64,000 nt of DNA, from positions 140,330 to 204,329 of the forward strand of contig CAKRXU010000001.1 in NCBI GenBank assembly GCA_934424575.1, given 5' to 3'. This document shows positions 1 to 9,260 of the stretch, in pieces. A program made the position numbers and the translations under genes. The notes under the pieces were generated by a model. It saw nothing but the letters and a program-made list of their open reading frames with translations, had not been told where the DNA came from and did not search any database. Source of the stretch: an uncultured Blautia sp. Its GTDB lineage: Bacteria > Bacillota > Clostridia > Lachnospirales > Lachnospiraceae. The number at the start of each line of letters is the position of its first letter. Position 1 is the first letter of the stretch.

Positions 1-544
1 GATGTACACCGCTCTCATATTTCAGGCGGGAATAAGCACCCTGTCCCTGGATCATAAAAGTGACTTCCTTGAATCCGCCGATACCATTCTCATTGAGACT
101 CATCATCTCTGTCTTCCATCTTCTGGATTCTGCATATTTCACATACATACGGTAGATCTCTGCTGCAAAAAGTGCTGCCTCATCACCGCCGGCACCTGCA
201 CGGATCTCAACGATAACGTTCTTGCTGTCATTCGGGTCTTTCGGAAGAAGCAGGATCTTGAGTTCCTGTTCCAGTTCTTCCACGCGCTTCTTGGCATCAG
301 AAAGTTCTTCCTTGAGCATTTCGCGCATATCCTCATCCTTCTCCTCTTCCAGCATGGAAAGGCTGTCCTGAATGGTTTCCTTATTTTTCTTGTATTCTGT
401 ATAAGTGTCTACGATAGGCTGCAGATCACTCTGTTCCTTCATCAGCTTCTGAAAACGTTCCTGGTTGTCTGTCACGCCCGGTTCTCCGAGCTCATTCAGA
501 ACTTCCTCGAAACGAATCAGCAAGTCATCAAGTTTATCAAACAT
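1..544 (-). CDS. prfA: Peptide chain release factor 1, N-terminal part (cut by window edge)
   Basis: Release factor 1 recognises UAA/UAG stop codons in the ribosomal A site and triggers peptidyl-tRNA hydrolysis. About 181 codons of the 5' part are visible. They hold the coiled N-terminal domain (charged Glu/Lys stretches, residues ~15-85) and the start of the central domain with the conserved GAGGDEAALFA block and EIYRMYVKYAE. The GGQ catalytic loop and stop-codon recognition loop lie beyond position 1. The ATG at 542-544 overlaps the prmC stop by 8 nt (ATGTTTGA), so the two are translationally coupled. This is the usual pairing of a release factor with the methylase that modifies it. Confidence 0.95.
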   Translation of the reverse strand, partial: MFDKLDDLLIRFEEVLNELGEPGVTDNQERFQKLMKEQSDLQPIVDTYTEYKKNKETIQDSLSMLEEEKDEDMREMLKEELSDAKKRVEELEQELKILLLPKDPNDSKNVIVEIRAGAGGDEAALFAAEIYRMYVKYAESRRWKTEMMSLNENGIGGFKEVTFMIQGQGAYSRLKYESGVH

Positions 545-1430
545 GCTGTTCCTCCTGCATTTGCTTTTTGCCAATTACAACTCTGTCAAGTCCTGCAAGA
601 TCTTTCTTTACAGCGACATCGACAAAGCCATTCTGTCTCATGATCGCAGATACATCTTCCCCCTGCTCACAGCCGATCTCATACATGAGCCAGCCGCCCG
701 GTTTGAGATAGTCACCTGCCTGTTCGGTGATCTTACGATAAAAATAAAGACCATCTTCGCGCCCGTCCAGAGCCAGTACCGGATCATGAAACCGTACTTC
801 ATCCATCAACTGCTGAATGTCCGCCGTAGGTATATAAGGCGGATTTGAAATAAGCATATCATATTCCAGGGATGTATTTCCACTGTTTTTCTGAAAATAA
901 TCTCCCGAAAATGTATCACTTTGTACCAAAACTGCCCGTTCTTCGAGATTCAGTTTTTTTCTGTTCTGTCCGGCAACCTTAAGTGCGTCCTCAGAAATAT
1001 CCACACCTGTTCCAGTTGCATCCGATTTCTCCATAAGAATGCTTAAGAGCAGGCATCCAGATCCTGTGCACATATCCAGGATCTTCGGATTCGAGATATC
1101 CCTCAGACAGTTCAGCGCTTCCTCCGCCAGAACCTCTGTGTCCTGCCGCGGCACGAGAACTCTCTCATCCACATAAAAATCATATCCCATAAAGCAAGCC
1201 TGATGTGTCAGATGCTGAAGCGGGATATGCTCTGCTCTTTGTTTACATAATTCAAGATATCTGAGGGCTGTCTCTTCTCCTGCTTCCGTTTCCGGATGCG
1301 CATAGTACCAGGCACGGCTGATATCTGCCGTATACTCCAGAAGGAGCCAGGCATCCAACCTGGCTTCTTCAATCCCTGCGCTTACAAGAAGCTGTATTCC
1401 CTCAGTCAACAGCTCATGAAATGTCTGCAT
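537..1430 (-). CDS. prmC: Release factor glutamine N5-methyltransferase
   Basis: PrmC (HemK) uses SAM to methylate the glutamine of the GGQ motif in release factors. The 297-aa product has an N-terminal helical domain (~1-75), a Rossmann methyltransferase core with an SAM-binding DMCTGSGCLLLS motif (~120) and the diagnostic NPPY tetrad in LISNPPYIPT. I chose the ATG at 1428-1430 because GAGGAAG lies just upstream. The open frame extends 14 codons further, but those overlap the DUF1385 gene and are Lys/Arg-rich and non-conserved. The start overlaps the end of the upstream gene by 17 nt, so it is in one operon with DUF1385 and prfA. Confidence 0.93.
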   Translation of the reverse strand: MQTFHELLTEGIQLLVSAGIEEARLDAWLLLEYTADISRAWYYAHPETEAGEETALRYLELCKQRAEHIPLQHLTHQACFMGYDFYVDERVLVPRQDTEVLAEEALNCLRDISNPKILDMCTGSGCLLLSILMEKSDATGTGVDISEDALKVAGQNRKKLNLEERAVLVQSDTFSGDYFQKNSGNTSLEYDMLISNPPYIPTADIQQLMDEVRFHDPVLALDGREDGLYFYRKITEQAGDYLKPGGWLMYEIGCEQGEDVSAIMRQNGFVDVAVKKDLAGLDRVVIGKKQMQEEQHV

Positions 1431-2412
1431 GGTCTTCCTCTTTTTCTTCTTCCGGCTCCCAGCCGAACTCATCTTTCAGATATTGTTTCCAGTCAAAAAC
1501 TGCTTCTACCGCCTTGATCGCAACTTCAACCATGTCCGGTGTCGGCTCCTTGGTCGTAAGTTTCTGCATTGCCAGGCCTGGCTTACTGAAAAAGTCTGCC
1601 AGCTTACTGTCTGTTCTTCCGGCCCACTGGATCATCTCAAAGGAGATTCCCGCTACGATCGGCACCATCAGAAGACGCCCGAAAAGGCGGACCCAGTAAA
1701 CAGGCACCAGTACAAAAACAAAATGCAGGCAGATGCTCACCAGCATGACCAGAAACAGGAAGCTGGTTCCGCAGCGCTTATGCTGTCTGGAACTTGCCAT
1801 TACATTCTCTACTGTCAGTGGCATTCCATGCTCCACGCAGTTGATGCATTTATGCTCCGCTCCATGATACATGAAGGTCCTCTGGATATCCTTCATTCTG
1901 GAGATCAGGAACATATATCCCAGAAACAGTGCCAGCTTCACAAATGCCTCCGCTACAGTCACTCCAAACTCAGAGGCTCCAACCTTACGCAGAAGACTTG
2001 CCAGTGCATACGGAAGCAGCATAAAAGCCGCTACGGAAACAACAATGGAAATCGCGACCGTTATGTACAGAAGCCACTGAAACTGCTTTGCTTCCTTCTC
2101 TTTCTTGGCAGAAAGTTCCTCCTCAGAAAGTTTCGCATTCTTTGCTGCCTCTTCCTCGTCCTCCTCATCTCCGGCGATCTCTGCCGAGTACATAAGGCAC
2201 TTGGTTCCAACTACAAGTCCGTCCACAAAGCTGACTACACCACGGATGATCGGTTTCTTAAGGAAAGAAGCCTTACCGAAGGTGCACTTGTAATCCTCAA
2301 CCTTCAATTCTATTTCTTTATCCGGACGGCGTACTGCAACTGCATATTTGTCCTTGTGGCGCATCATGATGCCTTCCATTACCGCCTGTCCGCCGATGTT
2401 TGATGGTTTCAT
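1414..2412 (-). CDS. DUF1385 family membrane protein (YqhQ-like)
   Basis: This 332-aa protein belongs to the DUF1385/YqhQ family, whose biochemical role is unknown. It begins with the typical family opening (MKPSNIGGQAVMEGIMMR) and has a charged acidic stretch around 90-110. Several hydrophobic segments follow (~115-135, 155-175, 215-260), consistent with a polytopic inner-membrane protein. The conserved motif FMYHGAEHKCINCVEHG (~178-195), with His and Cys residues, suggests a metal site. The tail is Glu-rich. Placement between rpmE and prmC-prfA is the arrangement I associate with many Firmicutes. Family assignment is firm; function is not known. Confidence 0.88.
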   Translation of the reverse strand: MKPSNIGGQAVMEGIMMRHKDKYAVAVRRPDKEIELKVEDYKCTFGKASFLKKPIIRGVVSFVDGLVVGTKCLMYSAEIAGDEEDEEEAAKNAKLSEEELSAKKEKEAKQFQWLLYITVAISIVVSVAAFMLLPYALASLLRKVGASEFGVTVAEAFVKLALFLGYMFLISRMKDIQRTFMYHGAEHKCINCVEHGMPLTVENVMASSRQHKRCGTSFLFLVMLVSICLHFVFVLVPVYWVRLFGRLLMVPIVAGISFEMIQWAGRTDSKLADFFSKPGLAMQKLTTKEPTPDMVEVAIKAVEAVFDWKQYLKDEFGWEPEEEKEEDHADIS

Positions 2413-2496
2413 ATATCACTCCATTTGTCCACAGAAGCAAAGAAAGGTTGAGATTTCCCAACCTCAACCTGTTCTCTAGTTTCTTATTCTGTCTGA

Positions 2497-2700
2497 TTAT
2501 TTGTTTAAGCCGTATTTTCTGTTGAACTTATCAATACGTCCGCGAGCCTGAGCCGCTTTCTGCTGTCCTGTGTAGAATGGATGGCACTTGGAACAGATTT
2601 CTACGTGGATATCTTTCTTTGTAGATCCTGTTACGAATGTGTTTCCACAGTTGCAGGTTACAGTTGCCTGATAGTAGTTCGGATGGATTCCTTCACGCAT
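2497..2700 (-). CDS. rpmE: 50S ribosomal protein L31, zinc-binding type
   Basis: Ribosomal protein L31 of 67 aa, the C+ (zinc-binding) form. It has the start MREGIHPNYY, paired cysteines in CNCGN and CSKCHPF, and the family ending around KFNRKYGL. The frame can begin at a GTG three codons earlier (2709), but the ATG at 2698-2700 has AGAGGTG at a proper distance while the GTG does not. It stands alone between rho and DUF1385, with an A/T-rich 109-bp gap to rho. Cysteine-bearing L31 also serves as a zinc store in other Firmicutes. Confidence 0.95.
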   Translation of the reverse strand: MREGIHPNYYQATVTCNCGNTFVTGSTKKDIHVEICSKCHPFYTGQQKAAQARGRIDKFNRKYGLNK

Positions 2701-2809
2701 GATTTTCACCTCTCTATGTTCGTTCTATTTTCTATTCGTATTAATTTGACGAATTTACTATTTCACAGCTTTCTGATTATAACACAATGAATATTGAATT
2801 GCAAGCTAT

Positions 2810-4309
2810 TTATAAAAATTTCTGTTTTTTTGCCATCTGGACAAATTCTGCATTTGTCTTTGTCCTGGAGAACATGTTCAGGATCTGTTCTACTGCATCC
2901 TCAGCCTTGAGACTGTTCAGGGCTTTTCGCATGTTGTAGACAGCTTCCTGCTCTTCTTTTGAAAGAAGAAGGTCCTCTCTTCTGGTACCTGATTTCTGAA
3001 TATCGATTGCAGGGAATACTCGTTTCTCCTGGAGTTTACGGTCCAGTACAAGCTCCATGTTACCGGTTCCCTTGAATTCTTCATAAATGACATCGTCCAT
3101 CTTGCTTCCGGTCTCTACAAGTGCCGTTGCAAGGATCGTCAGGCTTCCGCCCTCTCTCATATTACGCGCCGCGCCAAAAAATCTCTTCGGCATATGAAGA
3201 GCAGCCGGATCCAGACCACCGGAAAGTGTTCTTCCGCTTGGAGTCACACAGAGGTTGTACGCTCTGGCAAGTCTCGTGATGGAGTCAAGAAGGATCGTAA
3301 CATCCTGCTTATGCTCTACAAGACGGCGTGCACGCTCAACAACCATCTCTGAAACTCGTCTGTGATGTTCTGGAAGTTCATCGAACGTAGAATAGATCAC
3401 ATCAACGTTATTGCCCTGAATCTCTTCCTTGATATCGGTCACTTCCTCCGGACGCTCATCGATCAGAAGAATGATGAGATGCATATTCGGACTGTTCTTA
3501 AGGATAGATTTTGCCACATCTTTGAGAAGTGTGGTCTTGCCGGCCTTAGGCGGAGATACGATCATACCTCTCTGTCCTTTACCGATCGGACTTAACAGAT
3601 CCATAATACGCATAGCCACTGTACCGCCCGGACGCTCCATACGGAGTCTCTCATTTGGAAAGATCGGAGTCATATCCTCAAAATTATAACGTTTCGGTCC
3701 CTCGCTCGGATGAAATCCATTAATAGAGTCCACATAAAGGAGAGCACTGAATTTCTCACCCTGTGTCTTGATTCGGATGCTTCCCTTAAGGATATCACCC
3801 GTTTTTAGATTGAAGCGGCGGATCTGTGAAGGAGAAACATAAATGTCATTCTCTCCCGGCAGATAGTTCTCACAACGAATAAATCCATACCCATCAGGAA
3901 GAACCTCCAGAATACCATTTGCCTTCTCACCGCTGTCAAGCTGTGCTGTTTCTGATGGAACCTTATTCTGATAACTCTCAGATGTACGTGGCTGATAGTT
4001 TTCAGAATTTCGTTCCTGATAATTTCGTCTTTCGTTATTTTCATAAGAGGTACGATTCTCACGTGTACGAAACTCCTGACGTGCCGGTCTTTCATTTACA
4101 CGTTCAGAATATTTCTGCTCTCTGACCGGTTCCTGCGTTTTTTCTGTCTGTACACGCTCCGGTGCCTTCAGCGCAGCCTCCTTTTCATCTTCTTCAAGCA
4201 TACGGTCAATCAGTTCCGGCTTTCTCAGAGTGGAAATTCCCTTTAAACCTCTTGCTTTTGCAAGATCCTTCAGTGTTGCCAGTGACAACGATTCATATTT
4301 TTCTCTCAT
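2810..4309 (-). CDS. rho: Transcription termination factor Rho with disordered N-terminal insert
   Basis: Rho is the hexameric RNA helicase that terminates transcription. The 499-aa protein has a Rho_N helical domain (1-42) and a low-complexity Asn/Arg/Glu/Tyr-rich segment (~45-126). An RNA-binding cold-shock-like domain follows (~130-200, with GYGFIRCENY). The ATPase core carries the Walker A PPKAGKTTLLKD and Walker B LIILLIDERPEEVTD. AGAGG sits 6 nt before the ATG. The long polar insert is absent from the compact enterobacterial enzyme and is predicted to be disordered (see findings). The gene lies after a membrane-protein gene with a 39-nt gap. Confidence 0.96.
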   Translation of the reverse strand: MREKYESLSLATLKDLAKARGLKGISTLRKPELIDRMLEEDEKEAALKAPERVQTEKTQEPVREQKYSERVNERPARQEFRTRENRTSYENNERRNYQERNSENYQPRTSESYQNKVPSETAQLDSGEKANGILEVLPDGYGFIRCENYLPGENDIYVSPSQIRRFNLKTGDILKGSIRIKTQGEKFSALLYVDSINGFHPSEGPKRYNFEDMTPIFPNERLRMERPGGTVAMRIMDLLSPIGKGQRGMIVSPPKAGKTTLLKDVAKSILKNSPNMHLIILLIDERPEEVTDIKEEIQGNNVDVIYSTFDELPEHHRRVSEMVVERARRLVEHKQDVTILLDSITRLARAYNLCVTPSGRTLSGGLDPAALHMPKRFFGAARNMREGGSLTILATALVETGSKMDDVIYEEFKGTGNMELVLDRKLQEKRVFPAIDIQKSGTRREDLLLSKEEQEAVYNMRKALNSLKAEDAVEQILNMFSRTKTNAEFVQMAKKQKFL

Positions 4310-4348
4310 AAAAAACCTCTGTTCCTCGTTTTTTCTTCTTATAGATCC

Positions 4349-4849
4349 TTAATAAATCAAACTTCCAAGAACCCCATAAGAAACTACACTCATGATAACA
4401 GTTGCCATAATAAGTCCGCAGAAAATTGCGATTGAAGATTTTTTGATATCTACTTCCAGAAGAGAAGCAATCAGAGAACCTGTCCATGCCCCGGTTCCCG
4501 GAAGCGGAATTCCTACAAACAGCAAAAGTCCCAGAAATTCATATCTCTTGATCTGGTCGCTCTTACCCATTGCACGGTTCTCCATTTTTATGATAAGCCC
4601 ACGGAAAAGTTTTGTTTTTTTGAGCCATTTGAATATCTGTTTGATAAACAGCAGAATAAACGGGATCGGAATGATATTTCCTATAATGCAGATTGGAATT
4701 GCCTTGGCTATGGAAACATTCAGAAGTGATGCTGCCAGAAGTCCTCCCCTCAGTTCCAGAATAGGAATCATGGAAATAATAAAAATCACCATCTCTCTTG
4801 AAATATGCTGTCCAAGAGTGTTTGTAAACCAGTTTACTAAAACTTCCAA
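4349..4849 (-). CDS. Small multidrug export-like membrane protein (COG2426)
   Basis: A 166-aa hydrophobic protein of the 'putative small multi-drug export' family. Family markers include IPILELRGGLLAAS near residue 35, the GIPLPGTGAWTGSLIAS block near 120 and four or more membrane spans. Despite the family name no substrate has been shown, to my knowledge. It starts 11 nt after the hisC stop and is probably co-transcribed with it and with rho. Confidence 0.8.
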   Translation of the reverse strand: MEVLVNWFTNTLGQHISREMVIFIISMIPILELRGGLLAASLLNVSIAKAIPICIIGNIIPIPFILLFIKQIFKWLKKTKLFRGLIIKMENRAMGKSDQIKRYEFLGLLLFVGIPLPGTGAWTGSLIASLLEVDIKKSSIAIFCGLIMATVIMSVVSYGVLGSLIY

Positions 4850-4860
4850 TATAACTCTCC

Positions 4861-5919
4861 TTATTTAGCTAAATATTCTTTGAGGAATCCAATAAAAGTC
4901 TCCATCTCTTCTCTGGTCCCCACAGTGATACGAAGATGATTGCCTGTACGTCCACCCGGGAAATACCTTACATAGATATGACGCTCGCGCAGGACCTTAA
5001 AAAGTTCCTCCGCAGGACAGGTTTCATGTGTCGCAAAGATAAAATTAGCCTTGGAATCCTCAAAAGAAAATCCAAGTTTGCTGAGTTCCCTCTTCGTCCA
5101 CTCTCTTGTCTCTATAATCTTATGACAGGTCTCGCAGAAATACTCCTGATCCCTGACTGCTGCCACACCTGCTGCCAGTGCAGTTCTGTCCATGGTATAA
5201 GAATTGAAAGAATACTTGGCATCATTCAGATATTTGATCAGCCTCGGTGATCCCATTGCAAAGCCGATTCTCATTCCTGCCATAGATCTGGATTTTGAAA
5301 ATGTCTGAACGATCAGAAGATTCTCGTATTTCTCGATCAGAGGAAGAGCTGACTGTGAACCAAAATCCACATATGCCTCATCTACGATCACGATCACATC
5401 CTGATTGTGTGCAACAATATCTTCTACCTCAGAGAGCGGCATTACGACACCTGTCGGCGCATTTGGATTCGGGAATACGATTCCACCGTTTTCTCTGAAA
5501 TAATCTTCTTTGCGAATGTGGAAATGCTCATCCAGTGTCGGTCTCTCGTATGGAATACGAAAAAGATCTGCCCACACATCGTAGAAAGAATATGTAATAT
5601 CCGGAAACAGGATTGGTTTCTCACTATTAAAAAATGTAAGAAAACTCATCGCAAGTACATCGTCAGATCCTACTCCTACAAACACCTGATTGTCTGAAAG
5701 TCCGTAAGTATCAGCAATGGCACGTACAAGATCCAGTGCTGCCGGATCTGGATAAAGTCTCAATGTATCGGTATCCATATTGCGAAGCACTTCTTTTACT
5801 GCCGGTGCCGGCGGATATGGGTTTTCATTTGTGTTCAGTTTGATCATATCCGGCTGGTTTGGTTGTTCCCCCGGAGTATACGGAACAACTTTGCGGATAT
5901 TATTTTCCCAGTTTGCCAT
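4861..5919 (-). CDS. hisC: Histidinol-phosphate aminotransferase
   Basis: HisC converts imidazole-acetol phosphate and glutamate to histidinol phosphate, using pyridoxal phosphate. The 352-aa product has the family start (KLNTNENPYPPAP), the substrate-binding VDEAYVDFG strand and the PLP lysine in FSKSRSMAGMRIG. The C-terminal FPGGRTGNHLRITVG holds the arginine that binds the substrate carboxylate. The ATG at 5917-5919 follows AAAGGGGA; an upstream in-frame ATG (5937) lacks a site. No other his gene is nearby, so this is a detached histidine gene. A broader aromatic aminotransferase role cannot be excluded. Confidence 0.9.
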   Translation of the reverse strand: MANWENNIRKVVPYTPGEQPNQPDMIKLNTNENPYPPAPAVKEVLRNMDTDTLRLYPDPAALDLVRAIADTYGLSDNQVFVGVGSDDVLAMSFLTFFNSEKPILFPDITYSFYDVWADLFRIPYERPTLDEHFHIRKEDYFRENGGIVFPNPNAPTGVVMPLSEVEDIVAHNQDVIVIVDEAYVDFGSQSALPLIEKYENLLIVQTFSKSRSMAGMRIGFAMGSPRLIKYLNDAKYSFNSYTMDRTALAAGVAAVRDQEYFCETCHKIIETREWTKRELSKLGFSFEDSKANFIFATHETCPAEELFKVLRERHIYVRYFPGGRTGNHLRITVGTREEMETFIGFLKEYLAK

Positions 5920-5960
5920 ATCATAGTCCCCTTTCACATATCTGCTATTGTACCCATTCT

Positions 5961-6908
5961 TTAGATATTTGTCAAAGATTTCTTTGTGTTCTGACTGCTC
6001 TTCCTGTACTTCAAAGGTGTCGTCCCTGTCTGTCTGTGGAACTCTCGTAAAAAATTACCAAGATTATTGTAGCCGCATTCCATCGCAACTTCTGTCACAG
6101 AATCATCTGTCTCCTCCAGAAAATGCATTGCCTGACGGATTCGAAATTCATTGATATATACCATTGGCGAACGCCCGATACTCTTCTTAAAAAAACGACA
6201 GAAATACTGTTCGTTCATGTTGATGAGTTTCGCAAGATCTCTGATATATATCTTTTCATCGTAGTGTCCTTTTATATAAGAAAGAACTTTTTTGATCTCT
6301 TCAACACGTTTGTTGCCGTTCTCCGTCGTAACCATAAAAAGCTGATATTTCCAAAGAACTGCAAGAATTCTGAGAAGGGATGATTTGATGTACATCTGAC
6401 TTACCACATCATCCGTGACACCACCTTTTGTCATCCAGAGTTCTTCTGTCCCATCCTTGTGAAAAATCATCAGGATTTCTTTGAAATACTGCCGAATTTC
6501 CTCAAAGACAGTATCTCCTGGAAAAATCTGCCGCGGAAAAAGCAGCCTTCCGTTCTGGATCGGCTGCAGCAGTTCCATCTGAGCCGCATCATACGATTCA
6601 AAGCTCAAAACAGCCGGGTGAAACACAATCGCATCTTCTCCTGACTTTTCTGAACAGATTTTTGTAATGCTGTGCAGTTCTCCGGGATTGACAAAACAGA
6701 TACATTCAGACTCGATCGGATAAACTTCCATATTAACTTCCAGGAGAAAACCGCCTTTATCAAAATAGAGCATTTCCACTTCGTCGTGCCAGTGATGTTT
6801 TACCATAACACCCTGACCTTCTGAGCTTGTTCTGTATACAGCACAGGGAAAAGTTTTGGTCCCATGGCTTCGAATTTCTTTTAATCTGGTATTTTCTTCT
6901 TTTTTCAT
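5961..6908 (-). CDS. AraC family transcriptional regulator with cupin sensor domain
   Basis: A 315-aa regulator with an N-terminal cupin-like ligand domain (~10-150; HHWHDEVEMLY and the FVNPGELHSI turn) and a C-terminal AraC/XylS DNA-binding domain (~205-305). The latter has two helix-turn-helix units and the signature EVAMECGYNNLGNFLREFHR. Such proteins usually activate sugar or organic-acid genes. I chose the ATG at 6908 because GGGGAG lies 13 nt before it. An alternative ATG at 6932 would add eight residues but has no ribosome site. It stands 41 nt upstream of hisC, with no obvious metabolic target beside it. Confidence 0.88.
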   Translation of the reverse strand: MKKEENTRLKEIRSHGTKTFPCAVYRTSSEGQGVMVKHHWHDEVEMLYFDKGGFLLEVNMEVYPIESECICFVNPGELHSITKICSEKSGEDAIVFHPAVLSFESYDAAQMELLQPIQNGRLLFPRQIFPGDTVFEEIRQYFKEILMIFHKDGTEELWMTKGGVTDDVVSQMYIKSSLLRILAVLWKYQLFMVTTENGNKRVEEIKKVLSYIKGHYDEKIYIRDLAKLINMNEQYFCRFFKKSIGRSPMVYINEFRIRQAMHFLEETDDSVTEVAMECGYNNLGNFLREFHRQTGTTPLKYRKSSQNTKKSLTNI

Positions 6909-7054
6909 CCTAAGCAAAACACTCCCCGGCATAACTGCGAACGTTTTTCTTAAGTAAGATCTCTGATGTCATACGTTCTCATATCCCTATTATAAATCAT
7001 GCCGGGGAGAATTGTCTATCTGGATTATGAAATTGTATTATGATGTTACCTTGA

Positions 7055-8227
7055 TCAGATGCGTGCTACACCTGTTTTTCTCGCAGCTTCTGCAACTGCT
7101 TTGGCAACTGCCGGTCCTACTCGCTTGTCAAATGCCTTCGGAATGATGTTATCTTCAGAAAGTTCCTCATCTGAGATCAGATCTGCAATGGCTTTTGCTG
7201 CCGCGATCTTCATTTCTTCGTTGATGTCGCTTGCTCTCACGTCAAAAGCGCCTCGGAACACGCCCGGGAATACCAGAACGTTATTGATCTGGTTCGGGAA
7301 ATCAGAACGTCCTGTTGCAACGACTCTTGCGCCACCTTTTTTCGCCTCATCTGGCATGATCTCCGGTGTCGGGTTTGCCATTGCAAATACGATCGCGTCG
7401 TCTGCCATTGTGCTTACCATTTCTGCTGTCACAATGTTCGGTGCAGATACGCCGACAAAGATATCTCTGCCCTTCATGGCATCCTTGAGATCTCCATGAA
7501 GCTGCTCTTTGTTTGTTTTTTCTGCAATTTCTTTCTGTGCAGGATTCATCCACTCTTCGCCCGGTGCAAGGATTCCCTTGCGGTCAACCATAACTACATC
7601 TCCGATTCCAAGTTCGAGGAGAAGTTTGCAGATGGAAATACCGGCTGATCCGGCTCCGTTGATGACTACCTTTGCTTCTGAGAATTTCTTGTTCACAAAT
7701 CTGAGTGCATTGGTAAGTCCTGCGGATACTACGATCGCGGTTCCATGCTGATCATCATGGAAGATCGGGATATCACATTTTTCTTTGAGTTTCTTCTCGA
7801 TCTCGAAGCATCTCGGTGCGGAAATATCTTCCAGGTTGACTCCACCGAAAGATCCGGAGATCAGATAAATGGTATTTACGATTTCATCCACATCGTTGCT
7901 CTTGATACAGAGCGGGAATGCATCTACATCACCAAAAGCCTTGAATAATGCACATTTTCCTTCCATAACAGGCATGCCGGCTTCTGGTCCGATGTTGCCA
8001 AGTCCAAGAATTGCGGAACCATCGGTAACGACCAGGCACATGTTCCATCTTCTGGTAAGATCATAAGATTTATTTACATCTTTCTGGATCTCCAGACATG
8101 GCTGAGCCACTCCTGGTGTGTATGCCAGAGAAAGATCGTCCTTATTTTCTGCAGGTACTCTTGTTACAACCTCGATCTTACCCTTCCATTCTCCATGTAA
8201 TCTTAAAGATTCTTTTGCATAATCCAT
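7055..8227 (-). CDS. NAD(P)-dependent malic enzyme
   Basis: Oxidative decarboxylation of malate to pyruvate and CO2. The 390-aa protein is the short bacterial form. It has the N-terminal malic domain with the catalytic tyrosine in LAYTPGVAQPCLEI, GNIGPEAGMPVMEGK, the metal-binding IFHDDQHGTAI and a Rossmann domain with VINGAGSAGISICKLL. Coenzyme preference cannot be read safely. A FadR-type regulator gene lies just upstream in the same direction and may control it. A promoter (TTTACA-17 nt-TACAAT) is visible in the gap. Confidence 0.93.
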   Translation of the reverse strand: MDYAKESLRLHGEWKGKIEVVTRVPAENKDDLSLAYTPGVAQPCLEIQKDVNKSYDLTRRWNMCLVVTDGSAILGLGNIGPEAGMPVMEGKCALFKAFGDVDAFPLCIKSNDVDEIVNTIYLISGSFGGVNLEDISAPRCFEIEKKLKEKCDIPIFHDDQHGTAIVVSAGLTNALRFVNKKFSEAKVVINGAGSAGISICKLLLELGIGDVVMVDRKGILAPGEEWMNPAQKEIAEKTNKEQLHGDLKDAMKGRDIFVGVSAPNIVTAEMVSTMADDAIVFAMANPTPEIMPDEAKKGGARVVATGRSDFPNQINNVLVFPGVFRGAFDVRASDINEEMKIAAAKAIADLISDEELSEDNIIPKAFDKRVGPAVAKAVAEAARKTGVARI

Positions 8228-8287
8228 TTCTGTTATCCTCCGTGGAATCTTAGTATTCTGATGTTGCGTAACTGTTTTAATGTCTCT

Positions 8288-8316
8288 ATTGTAATCTATT
8301 CATTATTTTCTGTAAA
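8288..8316 (-). promoter_or_regulatory. Sigma-A type promoter of the malic enzyme gene
   Basis: On the minus strand TTTACA (8311-8316) and TACAAT (8288-8293) are separated by 17 nt, ~60 nt before the malic enzyme start. It lies in the gap after the GntR gene, so the enzyme can be transcribed independently of its putative regulator. Confidence 0.55.
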
Positions 8317-8347
8317 GGATTTCGTTGTGCATCTGCCTTCAGTACTT

Positions 8348-9076
8348 TCAGATGCGTTTTCCCTCTGACTTCTGTTCTTTTTGCATTTCATCCATATAAC
8401 GTTCGATCGTGTCCATATGTTCGGCCATGCAGCGGTCTGCCTGTTCCACATTGTTGTTGATGATCGCTTCTATCAGCCTGTGATGCTGGGCATCCATATC
8501 CTTGGATGAATTATTTTTTCTCATAATGTAATCTCTTGTGCCCGAAACAATACTGTCTGTAAGCTGGTCTGCTGCTGCCAGAACACTGTAAACCATCGGA
8601 TTATCCGCGATCTTTGCAATCTTGGTATGAAGTTCGCGGTCCAGTTCTCCCCGTGTCTTCTCATCTTCCTCTGAATCCAGACGGTCTAGGATCATCCATA
8701 ATTCTGCTGCATCCAGAGGAGTACATTTCTTTGCCGCAAGGATTGCCGCCTCTCTCTCCAGTGCTGCACGGAACTGCTGATTCTGTTTCAGGTATCCATT
8801 ATTCAGCTTAAACAGGATGGACAGCGGTCCGATCAGCCAGGTATCCAGATTCTCTGTGATATAATTTCCGCCGCCCGGTACCGGTTTGATGATTCCAAGC
8901 AGTTCCAGTGCCCGCAGTACCTCTCTTACTGCCGGTCTGGATACCCCCATGGTCTCTGCCATTGTCCGCTCTGCCGGAAGTGCATCTCCTGCCTTGAGCC
9001 TGCCATTCTGGATATTATCTATGATCTGGTTTAATATGCCATTAAACGCCCGTTCCTCTCCGATTTCTTTAAACAT
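8348..9076 (-). CDS. FadR-family (GntR) transcriptional regulator
   Basis: A 242-aa regulator with an N-terminal winged helix (~10-75; LPAERTMAETMGVSRPAVREVLRAL in pieces) and a C-terminal all-helical FCD ligand domain (~100-225). The FCD domain contains the Asp/His residues usual for a metal-bound carboxylate effector (RELHTKIAKIADNP, QHHRLIEAI). FCD regulators commonly sense organic acids. Its place just before the malic enzyme gene makes a C4-acid or pyruvate effector a reasonable inference. Confidence 0.88.
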   Translation of the reverse strand: MFKEIGEERAFNGILNQIIDNIQNGRLKAGDALPAERTMAETMGVSRPAVREVLRALELLGIIKPVPGGGNYITENLDTWLIGPLSILFKLNNGYLKQNQQFRAALEREAAILAAKKCTPLDAAELWMILDRLDSEEDEKTRGELDRELHTKIAKIADNPMVYSVLAAADQLTDSIVSGTRDYIMRKNNSSKDMDAQHHRLIEAIINNNVEQADRCMAEHMDTIERYMDEMQKEQKSEGKRI

Positions 9077-9221
9077 GATCTATGCCTCCGCATCCCGCTC
9101 TTCCCCACACAGAAGCTCTCTCCATCCAGAAAACAGCGATTATTTTCTTATAATAAATATAGCATTTCCGCATGGTTACGGCAAGCATTCCACGGGATTC
9201 ATCCTGCATTCTTTTATATAC

Positions 9222-9247
9222 AAAAAACTGCCCTGCGGCAGTTTTTG
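9222..9247 (-). terminator. Intrinsic terminator after the phosphoesterase gene
   Basis: AAAAACTGCC / GGCAGTTTTT stem with a CTGC loop, 15 nt past the stop of the minus-strand phosphoesterase. The A/T ends make it usable in both directions. Confidence 0.85.
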
Positions 9248-9260
9248 TATTCACAGCTTG

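Noticed and set aside
1429..2403. 324-codon plus-strand frame opposite the DUF1385 gene
   Set aside because: Antisense shadow of a conserved gene; no ribosome site, Cys/His/Gln-rich composition typical of a reversed reading.
9222..9247. Possible small-RNA gene in the 9077-9260 gap
   Set aside because: Only a terminator hairpin is evident; no promoter with a defined transcript.
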